Position numbers and translations under genes: made by a program. The notes below the pieces were generated by a model. It was not told the DNA's origin, searched no databases, and was given only the letters and a program-made list of their open reading frames with translations. This document shows positions 21,363 through 30,908 of a DNA stretch of 30,908 nt, piece after piece. Numbering within the stretch: position 1 is the stretch's first letter; the number at the start of each line of letters is the position of its first letter. This DNA comes from Smittium culicis (lineage: Eukaryota; Kickxellomycota; Harpellomycetes; Harpellales; Legeriomycetaceae): positions 1 to 30,908 of the forward strand of contig LSSN01000415.1 of assembly GCA_001970855.1 (NCBI GenBank), read 5' to 3'.

Positions 21363-21658
21363 CTAAACAAACAAAAATCATTTTAAATTAACTAAGCAAA
21401 TAAATTGATAGAATTTCTTAGTCATTTATTTTATTAAAATAAAATAACATTCTCTAAATTCAAATCGATATTAATATTTATCCATAAATGAAATACATAA
21501 GTATAAGAGTTCCCAATTATGAGGTCACTTTTTATAGTTATAAGATTCTATATTTGATACTTTTGTTGTTTTCATTTTAGTAGCCAATTTATTATAAAAA
21601 TTGATAATATTTAAATATTGCAATACTGGGAGAATTTAGGTTTATACTATAAAGCTGG
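21363..21658. other. AT-rich 3' flank of P450-C
   Basis: Nothing recognisable besides A/T-rich DNA downstream of the P450-C stop codon. Confidence 0.5.
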
Positions 21659-23634
21659 TTAGTAAACGCGCTTTTTAATTACAATGTTGCAATCTGCATC
21701 AGGGTTAGCTGGAGGTCTTGTAGCAAAAGTAATATCTTTTGGTAGCAAAGGCTGGTTGTTTCTTTTTGGATCAAGAATGTTAGGGCCGAATTTTGAGTCA
21801 GCAGGGAGCTCAAGGTCAAAGTCTTTGAGCATGTTTGGAATAATTTGTAATATTTCCATCCACGCAAGGCTAGTTTATATATAAATATTTTAATTTATTA
21901 GAATTATCTCATAATTATAAATTATACTTCTTTTGGATGGATTTTGGTGATCTATTGTAAAAGCAAATTTTGTTAAATAGAAAAAACTTACTTCCTTCCA
22001 GGACATATTCTAACTCCTGTAGAAAATGCGACAATTTCTTTTTTAAGATTATCTCCTTCAGGGCCAAGGAACCGATCAGGATTGAAAGTTCTTGGGTCAT
22101 GCCACACTTCAGTGTCATTGTGAGTACCAGGTATAAACATTCCAAATTCATTGCCTTGTGGTATATTATAACCCAAAATTTCAACGCCATCTTTAGGAGC
22201 CTCTCTGAAGAGAATTCCTCCTACCGAGCCAACAACCCTTAAAGTTTCATAAACTGTTGCAATAAAGTAGGGAAGTTTTTCTTTTGCATCATGCTGAGTG
22301 ATTTTGCGATCCTTATCAGGAAAGTTTGTTCTGATTTCATCTAAAACTCTTTTATAAATATGAGGGTAAAGCATATAGTAAACTGTTAGCCAAGTCATTG
22401 TGATACTAGTAGTATCAACTCCAGCAATAACCATAGTAACCATCTCAGCTATAAGCTCGTCCTCTGATAGCGGTTTATTATTGGACGTATTGATTGCAGT
22501 CAAATACATTTGCAGAATGTCAATTCTTTTTTCATCGTACTTATTGTTTTTGATAAGATCTTTGCGCTGTTTAATTGCTTCGAGACAATAGTTTCTAAGT
22601 TTCCTTTCCTTTGTTGTCAATGCAGGAATCATTTGTTGAATTAATTTTAGCAACGGAAAAGATCTGAACTATAATAGTATTTAAAATAATATGTAGTTTA
22701 AAATAGTTATTGGAGAGTTATTAGTGCTCTAATAGATTTGAGTTGTAGAGCATAAAAAAACATGCGAGTTAAAAAAACATAAGAAAAAAATCTTACAATC
22801 ACAGAATTTCTCATTGATGAATTAACCCAATCAGTAATATCATGGCCGTCATTTTTAACTGCATCAAAACTTTTTCCAAACGCTAGTTCCCCAATAACAT
22901 CAGCTGCAATATTTTGATAGTGTTTAAAATAATTAAACTCAGTAGCGCCGCCTCCTAAATCTATATCCCGAATAAACTTGTTTTCTACGTTGGTGACACA
23001 TAATTCAAAAACCTTTGAATCGACAGTATTCAGGCCTGTTGTGCTGAAAGCGGGCCCAACTTGCCTTCTCTAAAATAAATAAAAATTTCAAGATATTAAT
23101 TTGTATATGTGTAATTTTATTTTTCCCCAAAACAACGACTTACTCTCATCCTGTTAAAATCTTCGTCTCTAGTAGAGAAAATACTCTCGTGGACATTTGC
23201 GAAGCCTTCATATTCTTCACCCTTTCGGTATTTGTAAGAGGCCAAAATTTTCTTAAACTCTTTAGTGTTTGATACAGAAACTTTATCTGGAGTGATTCTG
23301 ACTATTGGCCCATATTTGTCGTGTAATGACTGTAAGTATCTGGTAGTTTCGCCTTTCAAAACTGCGCGGTTGGCAGGGTTTGCTGAAAAGCGGGCATACC
23401 AAGGCCCGGGTATTTTTCGTAATGGGTCGATGAAAACAAGATAGATTGTCTAAGTACATGAATAAATATCGCTTTATTAAATACACAATTATGTTTAATC
23501 TAAACCCCCAACGATCAAGCACTTACTTTGAATACGCCATAAGCGATAAAAACTGAATAAAGAGTTTTTTTGTTGTAAAAATTCTTTAAAATGTAAGAAT
23601 ATGACAGGTCTGCAAGTTTGATTAGACTTTCCAT
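21659..23634 (-). CDS. Cytochrome P450 monooxygenase C (five exons)
   Basis: Exons on the minus strand: 23634-23527, 23449-23144, 23069-22797, 22668-21992, 21869-21659; 1575 bp, 524 residues. All introns are GT-AG (77, 74, 128, 122 bp). Motifs: hinge PLRKIPGP, I-helix AGVDTTS (311-317), ETLR (370-373), FNPDRF and FSTGVRICPGRN with the heme Cys at 451. Exon lengths and phases equal those of P450-B exactly, although the sequence is clearly more diverged, so the gene structure predates the duplications. The start is the only ATG in the exon 1 frame; a longer non-ATG extension to 23721 is rejected. It is probably an ER monooxygenase of the same family with a different or overlapping substrate. 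MITE clusters lie on both sides. Confidence 0.95.
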
Positions 23635-24367
23635 ATCGAGAGTTAAATGTTTTTGAGAATTGTAGATTAGTGGTTTTTTTTTTGTGATAGTAATATAATG
23701 GTTTAAATAGTTCAAGCTCAAGTTTTAATTTGGTTTTCTGTTTTAAAGGTTGTAGCGTTGCTTATATACATTTTTTTATTAAAATTTTTTAATAAAAGGG
23801 CTTGTTTTTCTAGAATAGATTCTATAAATATTCACGTTCATTTAATGTGTGCTAAACTGTATATTGAAAAATAAAGCGTTTATACTTTTTATAATTTAAT
23901 AGTAATGAAATGAGCCTTTTAAGGATATGATTTTTCTAGGCAAAAAAATGATAAATACTTCAAAATAGCGCACGTTTTTTCATAAATTTCATCTACCAAA
24001 TCAAAGTAGATTTACTTCTAAAATAAAAAGAGCGCCCAATAAGGATGATAAACCAATAGATAAATGCTATTGATTTCCTCCGATATTATTTTTCGTTTTT
24101 ATTAGAGTTTTTTCCCATAAAAGCGCAAATAAAAATAGTTTTCCTAAAACTGCTAGAAAAAGAAAAAGTTCCCCCCATAAAAATAAAATAGCCAATACCA
24201 TATGCATTTTTATAGCTCTCAGTTTTAGTTATGCTTAAAAATTTCAAAAAGCTGGGTTGAAAGATCATGTTGGTACTTTCTATTTCCTAGCTTAGTATGT
24301 AAGCAAACGATTTATAGATTTATGTTATTCAACTCGAAATTTTTTCTTTTATAAAACTTTAGCGCTA
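23635..24367. other. P450-C upstream region and AT-rich DNA
   Basis: It holds the presumed P450-C promoter, including TATATAAGC (minus, 23768-23760), about 126 bp before the ATG; the same nonamer precedes P450-A. A 60-codon minus frame at 24268-24086 has no recognisable feature and is not accepted as a gene. Confidence 0.4.
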
Positions 24368-24558
24368 TTAACCCTTTCACGGAAGACTATTATGATCTAC
24401 CAAACATATCATCTGTGCTAAAAAAAAAAAGAACTTATTCCGAGGTCATAAAAAGTATTGGTATATTGAAAATTAACAGCATATAATAAATTTACATTGA
24501 AATCGTAAACGAATCAATAAAGCCAGCTTTTTTAGGGCGTTGGATGGACAAGGTTTAA
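24368..24558 (+). mobile_element. TTAA-bounded MITE, family 1, diverged copy
   Basis: A 191-bp element starting TTAACCCTTTCACGG and ending GGACAAGGTTTAA. The interior keeps the AAACGAATCAATAAA block and the TTCCGAGGTCATAA block, the latter also seen in the 752-947 copy. Its right TTAA (24555-24558) is also the left TTAA of the next element. Confidence 0.75.
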
Positions 24559-24752
24559 ATCTTTCAGGGGCGGTTGGCCAATATTGAACTACCGAAACTA
24601 CCCAACCAAATGACATACTGATAAAACAATAGAAAAGTGCAATATTATTTTGATACTTAATTCAATATATCCAATAACAAATAGCTATTATTTGGAATAT
24701 CCAAATATAATTTCCAATTTATTTTAAGAGTATTTGCCCCAGAAAGGGTTAA
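24555..24752 (+). mobile_element. TTAA-bounded MITE, family 2, short copy
   Basis: A 198-bp element directly abutting the previous one. The left end has mutated from CCCTTTC to ATCTTTC but continues AGGGGCGGTTGGCC; the right end is CCAGAAAGGGTTAA. It shares the ATCCAATAACAAATA core with the 446-bp copy at 20917-21362. Non-coding. Confidence 0.75.
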
Positions 24753-25498
24753 ATAGATTCAAAGTCACGTTCGCATGTTTTATTTGTATAAATTGCTGAA
24801 AAGGCTATATTACCACATGCTAGAAAAAAGCAGATATTCTATTCTATTATATTATATTCAAAATAATAAATACTATTTTAATCTCTAATTAATCGCTTAA
24901 ATTTTTAATTCTTTATAAATATATATACTTGAAAAAATTTTGATCTGAAAATGTTTATTTTGGTACCTATTTTAATTATTTGTATCAATTAGATTTTTAT
25001 TTGAAATTACCATTCAAATGCTGAAAAATCCATCTATAAGTTTTCTAAATCAAAAAAAGATACACTAGTTTGGAAAAAAATAGGCATTTGCGCAAACACT
25101 AAATACTGCATGCATCAGGTTTATTTTTAAAAAGTGAATATGTATTATTTAAAATCTAAACAACCACCACTAAAGATACTAAAAGGGCGGCTAAGTATCA
25201 TAGAATAAAAAACTATATTTCCCATATGTATTTTAGCAATGTATGCTCCAGATTTTTTTTTTAATTATTGTGGAATTATGTGGGGGAAAATTTAAATTAT
25301 AAGACTTTTACTATTAAATCAAAAAAAGTCTTTCATATATATTTTTTGAAATTCATTTTCCATAAAAATAATCGTATCTTTAAACCATTTTAATAAAATC
25401 ATAATATATATCAAAAATAAAAAAATATTATGATACAATGGCTTATATCAATAAGCCTATGTTTAGCATTCTTATATTTTAAGACTAATTTTTATTAT
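24753..25498. other. AT-rich intergenic DNA
   Basis: No ORF, RNA gene or repeat could be supported in this stretch. Confidence 0.5.
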
Positions 25499-25523
25499 CC
25501 CTATTCCGTCCAACGATCTTTAA
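25499..25523 (-). repeat. Terminal fragment of a second family 1 MITE
   Basis: Twenty-five bases that match the terminus of the adjoining element (25524-25548) with four mismatches; both contain CCGTCCAAC and end in TCTTTAA. They sit as a direct, abutting repeat, as if the intact element had inserted at the TTAA inside an older copy's end. Confidence 0.6.
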
Positions 25524-25716
25524 CCCTTTCCCGTCCAACACTCTTTAAAAAAATGAATTTATTGATTTGTTTATGATTATTAAGTATTTTTTTTATTTGC
25601 TGTTAAATCACAGTAAACCAGTATATGAATGAATCTTGAAATTAAAGTATTTTAATTGAGCGCTTTTTGCTATATTTTGTAGGTCAAAAACAGTCTACCG
25701 CCCGTGAAAGGGTTAA
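25520..25716 (-). mobile_element. TTAA-bounded MITE, family 1, well-preserved minus-strand copy
   Basis: A 197-bp element in reverse orientation to the copy at 20653-20849, with the same length and near-identical ends (CCGCCCGTGAAAGGGTTAA on the plus strand at the right). Conservation of both termini suggests it is among the youngest copies. Non-coding. It is followed immediately by a motif found at the LINE 3' end. Confidence 0.85.
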
Positions 25717-28700
25717 TAAACTCTCTGAAACAAACCACCCCCCATATCTCAGTAGAAACTGTTTCTTTTTTATCCAATGATTTATAACAAAATATCTTTT
25801 TTTTCAAATGTAGTTGATTAGCTTTATACTGAAATCCTTTTTGGTACTTAAAGTGTAGGAAAATTTTTTGTATGTCCTAGGTATCAGATATAATATTAAT
25901 ATTTTAGCACAATTCCATCATTTAAATTGATATTGAGCATTATTTATGAAAACACATTTTTTAATTAGTTATAATAATTCGCATATAGTTATAAATTGAT
26001 TTTTACATTATTTTTTTATTGTCATTTATTGTCATTTATTAATTTTTTAATTCGAAATAAATTTGTTTATTTATCTGATGCTTAACATTTATATTAATCA
26101 AGCTAAATTACTTTAATAAAACTTCACACCCCAGTTTAGTTTGATTTATATTTTTGTACCTTACAATTTTTAGAGTGTTTTTTATGAATCCAATAGTTAT
26201 AAATTATATTTTCTGAATAATTGATAGATTTATATGCTAGATTATATGTCATTTTTGATGTTTTTTATGGAAATTTTGCAATTTTAAACAGATCTTATCA
26301 AGTAATATAGACAGCTATTACTTTGTAAAAGGTCAAAATGTGGTGATTAGGAGCTCAATTTTTAATATTAAAAATATGTAATTAGTCTTTAAAAAGGAAA
26401 TTTTATATGATAAAAAGAGAAATTTTTAGTTTTTCTATATTTTTTTAAATATTAAATCAAATCGATTGTTATTCTCAATATATAGAGCTTAGTAGAGTCT
26501 ACAATTAGTGGGTTTTGATGAAATACTCGATTACCGAGTCAAAGATTCATCTTTAAAATGTAATTTCAATTTATATAATGAGTAAATAAAATTTTTTAAA
26601 CCTGTGTATGTTTAATATTATACGAATAAAATTTTTTATGCAGAAAATTATATATTTAAGTAACATTTCTGGAGAATTTATGATTTTTGAAATATTAATC
26701 AGATGAAATTAAACAGTTGATAAACTAGTGTAGTGTAATTAGTGATTTATTTTTAATTCTTTATTTAAGGTTTTGGAATAGAAAATTGCAGATTATATAA
26801 ATATCTTATTCTCAATTTAATTGTTTTTTGTTTTTTTGGTATAAGCTTGTAAGTGTTAAAATACTGTATTTGATGTTGAAGTTTTGTAATTAGAAATTTA
26901 AAAATTTCATAAACTAACTTATCCGTTATAACGCGATTAATTTTGCTTCTAACCTTGAATATTTTGCTAATAATATTAATTAATACGAATTTTCCCGATA
27001 TTTTCGTCTCTTATCAAGTTATATAACTATTATTTTTATCCATACCAACCCAGCTTTACTTTAAGAATATAATTATAATACATAGGCGCCTTTGTTAAAT
27101 ATTATAGATGTTATCATTTTGATAGCGCTTTTTTATTAGATTTTTGATGAGTGCCCCCCCCCCATCCTCTGATTTATCACATTATGAAGCAAACAAAAAA
27201 TAAATTGACTGGCTCTCCAGTAGTAGTAAAAAAATAATTAAAATAAGAAATAAATAAAATCCACATAAAAAATCATAACATTTAAAATAATCATAAAAAT
27301 TTTAGTAATTTTTCTATATTTTATTTATTACATTACTGATTAATCAGTCTTACCATTAGCATATATGAGATTATACAATAAAATTTAAATCAATGAAGGG
27401 TAAAATATGAAAAATTTGATCAAAAAACTTCTTCAGGTCCAAAAACCTCCTATTGTAGTGTATCCTCATTAATAACAAAACATATAAGATAAAATCGAAA
27501 TTAAAATATATAAACTAATTTTAGGATTAATTTGATGCATTATTCAATGAAAATTGTTACCTCAAATTTTAAATTTTTTATTCAAGTAAAAATCATAAAG
27601 CTATCTACGACTAGAACGCTTTTATAAGGCTAAATTTTTTTATTATTAATCTTAAGTTGCAATAATTCTTTTCAATTAAAATTAAGCTATGAAATATTAT
27701 GAAAATTGCTCACAAATTTAAAATTATGTTATATATCTAATTTTCTGAGCTATTTCGAGCAAAATTTTCATTTATTAATATTAAACCCTAACAATACATT
27801 TTTTTATTATTCCGTGAATATATAAATTTTTTGGTGTCATTATAAATTATTTTCGGTCTAGCCTATATCTATATTATTATACACTGTTTGAATCTAGGGT
27901 TTGTAAATTTTTAGGGTTCGTAATATCTTCATAATATCCTTACTTTAATTTTACAAAATTTTCGCAGCTTTAGCGTTAATTATACTAATATACTAAATTA
28001 GAAACAATAAATAAGATAGGTTCAATATAATTCACAACTCGCTTATAAAATAATATCACCAAAGTTAATAAAAATGATTTTTTGTTTTTTTGTAAAGTTG
28101 ATTTATTTTTATATAAAAAACGAGCGTTTAAAAATGAAACAATATAAAAATTTTTACTACGCATGAATTTTACGATTGCTAAAAATATTTTCTTGCTGCT
28201 TTGGGTAGTTTTTCCGAAGAGCTATAATAAATTATGATTAATTTATAAATAAAATTGTATGTGATCAATCTATATTAATACCAAATGCTACCGAAAAGAG
28301 AGAACAATATCCCTAGAATCTTGGACTAGAATGCTATTATAATAAAATTTCCCATAAAGAGAAAAAAAAATTAAGGAATTAAAACTAATAGGCTAACAAT
28401 TCATATTAAGTATATATTTCTGGTTATATATATGTGTAAGGGTAGAACCGCCCAAATAACTATCTTTGGATTTTGATTCTATACTTTTTATTTTTATGAT
28501 ATTTTCTGAAAATCGCTTTTTATTATTTAATCTAATTGAATATAATAATGATTTCAAACATAATTTGACAGAATAATTACACAATAATCACACAATAGTG
28601 AATAATTTAATGAAATAATTTTATTATAATAAGTATAAAAATTCACGCCATAAAATTTGACATGAAACCAGAAAGGTATAAAAACCGCAACAAAACGACA

Positions 28701-28924
28701 AAGATACATCATCTAAAAATAGGAAAAGATAAAAAAAATGGAAACAAGGTTAAACTGAAGAATTTAGTATTTCATTATAAAAATTTACTTTTTTTTTGGT
28801 CTAACATATTATTAATAAAATCACTCGTAATAATAAAATAAACCTTTTATACCAAATTTAAACCCCTTTATTGTTATATTAAATATAAATCAAACTCTAA
28901 AAAAAAAATTCATCAAATATCAAC
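25717..28924. other. Long AT-rich intergenic region
   Basis: About 3.2 kb without a supportable gene. Small items: TTAATAAACTCTCTG at 25713-25727 matches the LINE 3' end; a doubled TTGTCATTTA at 26020-26040; a C-run at 27156-27165; a 21-codon ATG frame at 27407 and a 59-codon Lys/Asn-rich ATG frame at 28662, both too weak to call. A 63-codon minus frame at 28584-28393 looks random. Confidence 0.45.
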
Positions 28925-29062
28925 ATGAGCCCTATGAGCATACGCTCAAAAGAACCGAAAGATTTGGCCGCAGTAGCTAAAACTTCATCATATATACTAA
29001 TTTTTAATGTGACTACATTTACACTTCACATATCAAATTTATTGTATCCAAAATATGTATAA
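28925..29062 (+). CDS. Candidate 45-residue single-pass protein, loosely Tom6-like
   Basis: An intronless ATG-to-TAA frame with a favourable start context (CAACATGAGC). The first 22 residues are hydrophilic and mixed-charge; then comes one hydrophobic segment (about 22-40) and a short tail ending YPKYV. Base composition is clearly richer in G+C than the flanks in the first half. The layout, and an Asn followed four residues later by a Phe within the hydrophobic segment, recall Tom6, the small tail-anchored subunit of the mitochondrial import complex TOM. That comparison is from memory and weak. It could be another tiny membrane protein or a chance frame. Confidence 0.35.
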   Translation: MSPMSIRSKEPKDLAAVAKTSSYILIFNVTTFTLHISNLLYPKYV

Positions 29063-30752
29063 ATTTTTTTTATCAATTTATTTAAAATACACTTTTGATA
29101 ACCGGGATTTTTTTTCTAGGTATATTAATTGCTAACATGAATTAGATAAAATAAATGGGTTATTATTGTGTTTATTAGATATAATTTTATACTGATTTTA
29201 AAAATATTGTAAAATTAAATAGTAGGAAAAATCAATTAAAATAGATTGGTTCTCGAAGTTATATCAACCATTGAAGATTCATCGATTGAGATGAATAGAA
29301 ATTTCTAAGGATTATATTTTTTAATTTAAATTATAAAAAAAATTGGGTTAGTCATATTAAATATTTATTTATTTATTTTTATAAGATCAGGTCATTTATT
29401 TTATAAAGTTTTCTGACATTTAATTAGTAATAATTGCTAATTATACTAACTGAAAGATATAATAGGAAAATTTCCGATCCTTTAAATATTCTCTCATAAT
29501 CGACTCCACAGTGTATAAAATATACCCCTCATATAAATTCACGGATAGATTATTAAATTATATAATCAAACGCAAAATACAAATCACTTTGATGTATTTT
29601 GATGATAAAGTTTAAAAAATACAAATTAATACATTCAAAATGGCCGAAAATAACATTATAAGAAAAATTAAAACTCAAATGAGTCGAAGAATAATTGAAT
29701 TTTTTAGTTATTTGTTTTTTTTAACAAATTTTGGTGAAAAATAGTTTTCAGGTTTTATACATTTTATGAGCTACTATTATACTATTATACTAGTATTTAT
29801 TATTTTAAAATAAAATTTATTTCATTAAAATTAAAATTAAAATTTCGAATTATTTATAATAATAAGTAGTAAGATCTCATACTAACAGAAAAAATACTAA
29901 ATAAAAATTTGAATTCAAAATTATAATGTAGTGTAGCAAATATAGTGATACTTTAAAAAAATTTTATATAAGTTTTAATTGATTTATGGTTTTTTTATTG
30001 AGACTAATTGGAGCTTTTAGTATTTTCCCCCCCTCAAAAACAAATAAAAACATACCAATAAATTTGAATTTGTTTTCGTTTAGAGATATATGAAAAGATT
30101 ATAAAATGGTTATATGTCGATAATTCTACTAATAAAAAATATATTTAAAAGTATTATGAAGATTGATAGGGTTGAAAAAAATATTAACTATTTTATATTT
30201 CCATCAGTAGAATTATATTATAAATTTAATGAATAATTTTTAGATTATATTCGAGTTTAAATTTTGAGAATATAAGTATCTGGGATCATTATAATAATAA
30301 AGGAATACAAGAAAGATAAACTAATTAGCTTTTTAAATTAATTGCTTTTAGACTAAATACTAAAATTTTAATGATCAAAAGACTAATTGATGCTCGTATC
30401 TAGAAATTTTTTTTAAATATTAAATAAAATCTATTAAAAGCACAATTCAATAATATATCATTGGATTAAATTGATATTATATTCAAAAAATAAATTTCAA
30501 ATTATTTGTGCTAGAACCATAAAATATAACTAACATTTTCCAAATTTACTTGTATATATTTTTATTGTACATATAATTTTGTGCAAAAATTTATTCTAAA
30601 GATCTAAAAATATTTATTTTAGAATATAATCAATAATAATCTGAATTATACATATAAACAAGCTTGGAATCTTACGGAAAATATACATGAAAGCTAAAGT
30701 ATTAGAAACCTTGAAAAAAAAATATTGCTTAAAAAACAAAACAGAATAAATG
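29063..30752. other. AT-rich intergenic DNA
   Basis: No gene, RNA or transposon is recognisable before the hexanucleotide array. A short C-run lies at 30026-30033. Confidence 0.5.
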
Positions 30753-30908
30753 GACATAGACATAGACATAGACATAGACATAGACATAGACATAGACATA
30801 GACATAGACATAGACATAGACATAGACATAGACATAGACATAGACATAGACATAGACATAGACATAGACATAGACATAGACATAGACATAGACATAGACA
30901 TAGACATA
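30753..30908. repeat. Perfect GACATA hexanucleotide array (26 units), reaching the window edge
   Basis: Twenty-six uninterrupted GACATA units (156 bp) continue to the last base, so the true length is unknown. In the reverse strand one frame reads Met-Ser repeats without a stop, but this is a property of the repeat, not a gene. The unit is not G-rich on either strand and does not resemble known TTAGGG-type telomere repeats. Confidence 0.97.

Noticed and set aside
7958..23634. A biosynthetic gene cluster around the P450s
   Set aside because: No synthase, transporter, reductase or regulator is seen; only the paralogues themselves and transposons.
24086..24268. 60-codon minus frame upstream of the MITE pair
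   Set aside because: Random-looking composition, no domain, no splice or promoter support.
27150..27170. C-run resembling a structured or quadruplex site
   Set aside because: A single homopolymer run, likely a sequencing- or slippage-prone tract, with no partner runs.
27780..27920. AAACCCTAAC and TTAGGGTT strings, possible interstitial telomere repeats
   Set aside because: Single scattered units in opposite orientations, no tandem array.
28393..28584. 63-codon minus frame
   Set aside because: AT-rich low-complexity translation without recognisable features.
30614..30907. Minus-strand 97-codon frame starting with Met-Ser repeats
   Set aside because: It is a translation of the hexanucleotide array followed by AT-rich noise; the ATG is created by every repeat unit.

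Overview
The window is eukaryotic and very A+T-rich. Its genes carry short spliceosomal introns, and its intergenic DNA is littered with small transposons and LINE fragments. Intron-rich fungal-type P450 genes in such an A/T-rich background fit an early-diverging fungus, possibly a Harpellales-type gut fungus. That placement is inference only: no ribosomal RNA or other marker gene is present.

The best-supported content is three paralogous cytochrome P450 genes, each rebuilt here from five exons: P450-A (minus, 7958-9941), P450-B (plus, 12535-14516) and P450-C (minus, 21659-23634). Exons 2-5 have exactly the same lengths in all three (306, 273, 677 and 211 bp) and the same intron phases. All three keep the I-helix, ExxR, PERF-like and heme-cysteine motifs, so each looks functional. 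A and B are a head-to-head inverted pair about 2.6 kb apart. Their identity is mosaic: blocks of perfect or near-perfect identity, introns included, alternate with strongly diverged patches that fall where P450 substrate-recognition sites are expected.

Other genes: a four-exon gene at 16101-16982 encodes a 192-residue multi-pass membrane protein of unknown family. Two much weaker tiny candidates are a spliced ORF at 6679-6874 and a 45-codon single-pass protein at 28925-29062 that loosely resembles Tom6.

Mobile DNA: two inverted, 5'-truncated copies of one G+C-richer non-LTR (LINE) retrotransposon lie at about 1735-2610 (plus) and 18629-20235 (minus, with an 833-base N gap). An older LINE-type remnant lies at 7385-7749. 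Six short elements bounded by TTAA and beginning CCCTTTC (752-947, 20653-20849, 20917-21362, 24368-24558, 24555-24752, 25520-25716) look like piggyBac-type MITEs of two families. Several are abutting, paired or nested, and they cluster on both sides of P450-C.

Layout: 1-7.4 kb is mostly AT-rich intergenic DNA with a MITE and a LINE fragment; 7.4-14.5 kb is the inverted P450 pair; 16.1-17.0 kb is the membrane-protein gene; 18.6-25.7 kb holds the second LINE copy, the MITE cluster and P450-C; the rest is AT-rich DNA ending in 26 perfect copies of GACATA that run off the window edge. The P450s probably act at the ER with a cytochrome P450 reductase encoded elsewhere. Nothing here identifies their substrate or shows a biosynthetic cluster.
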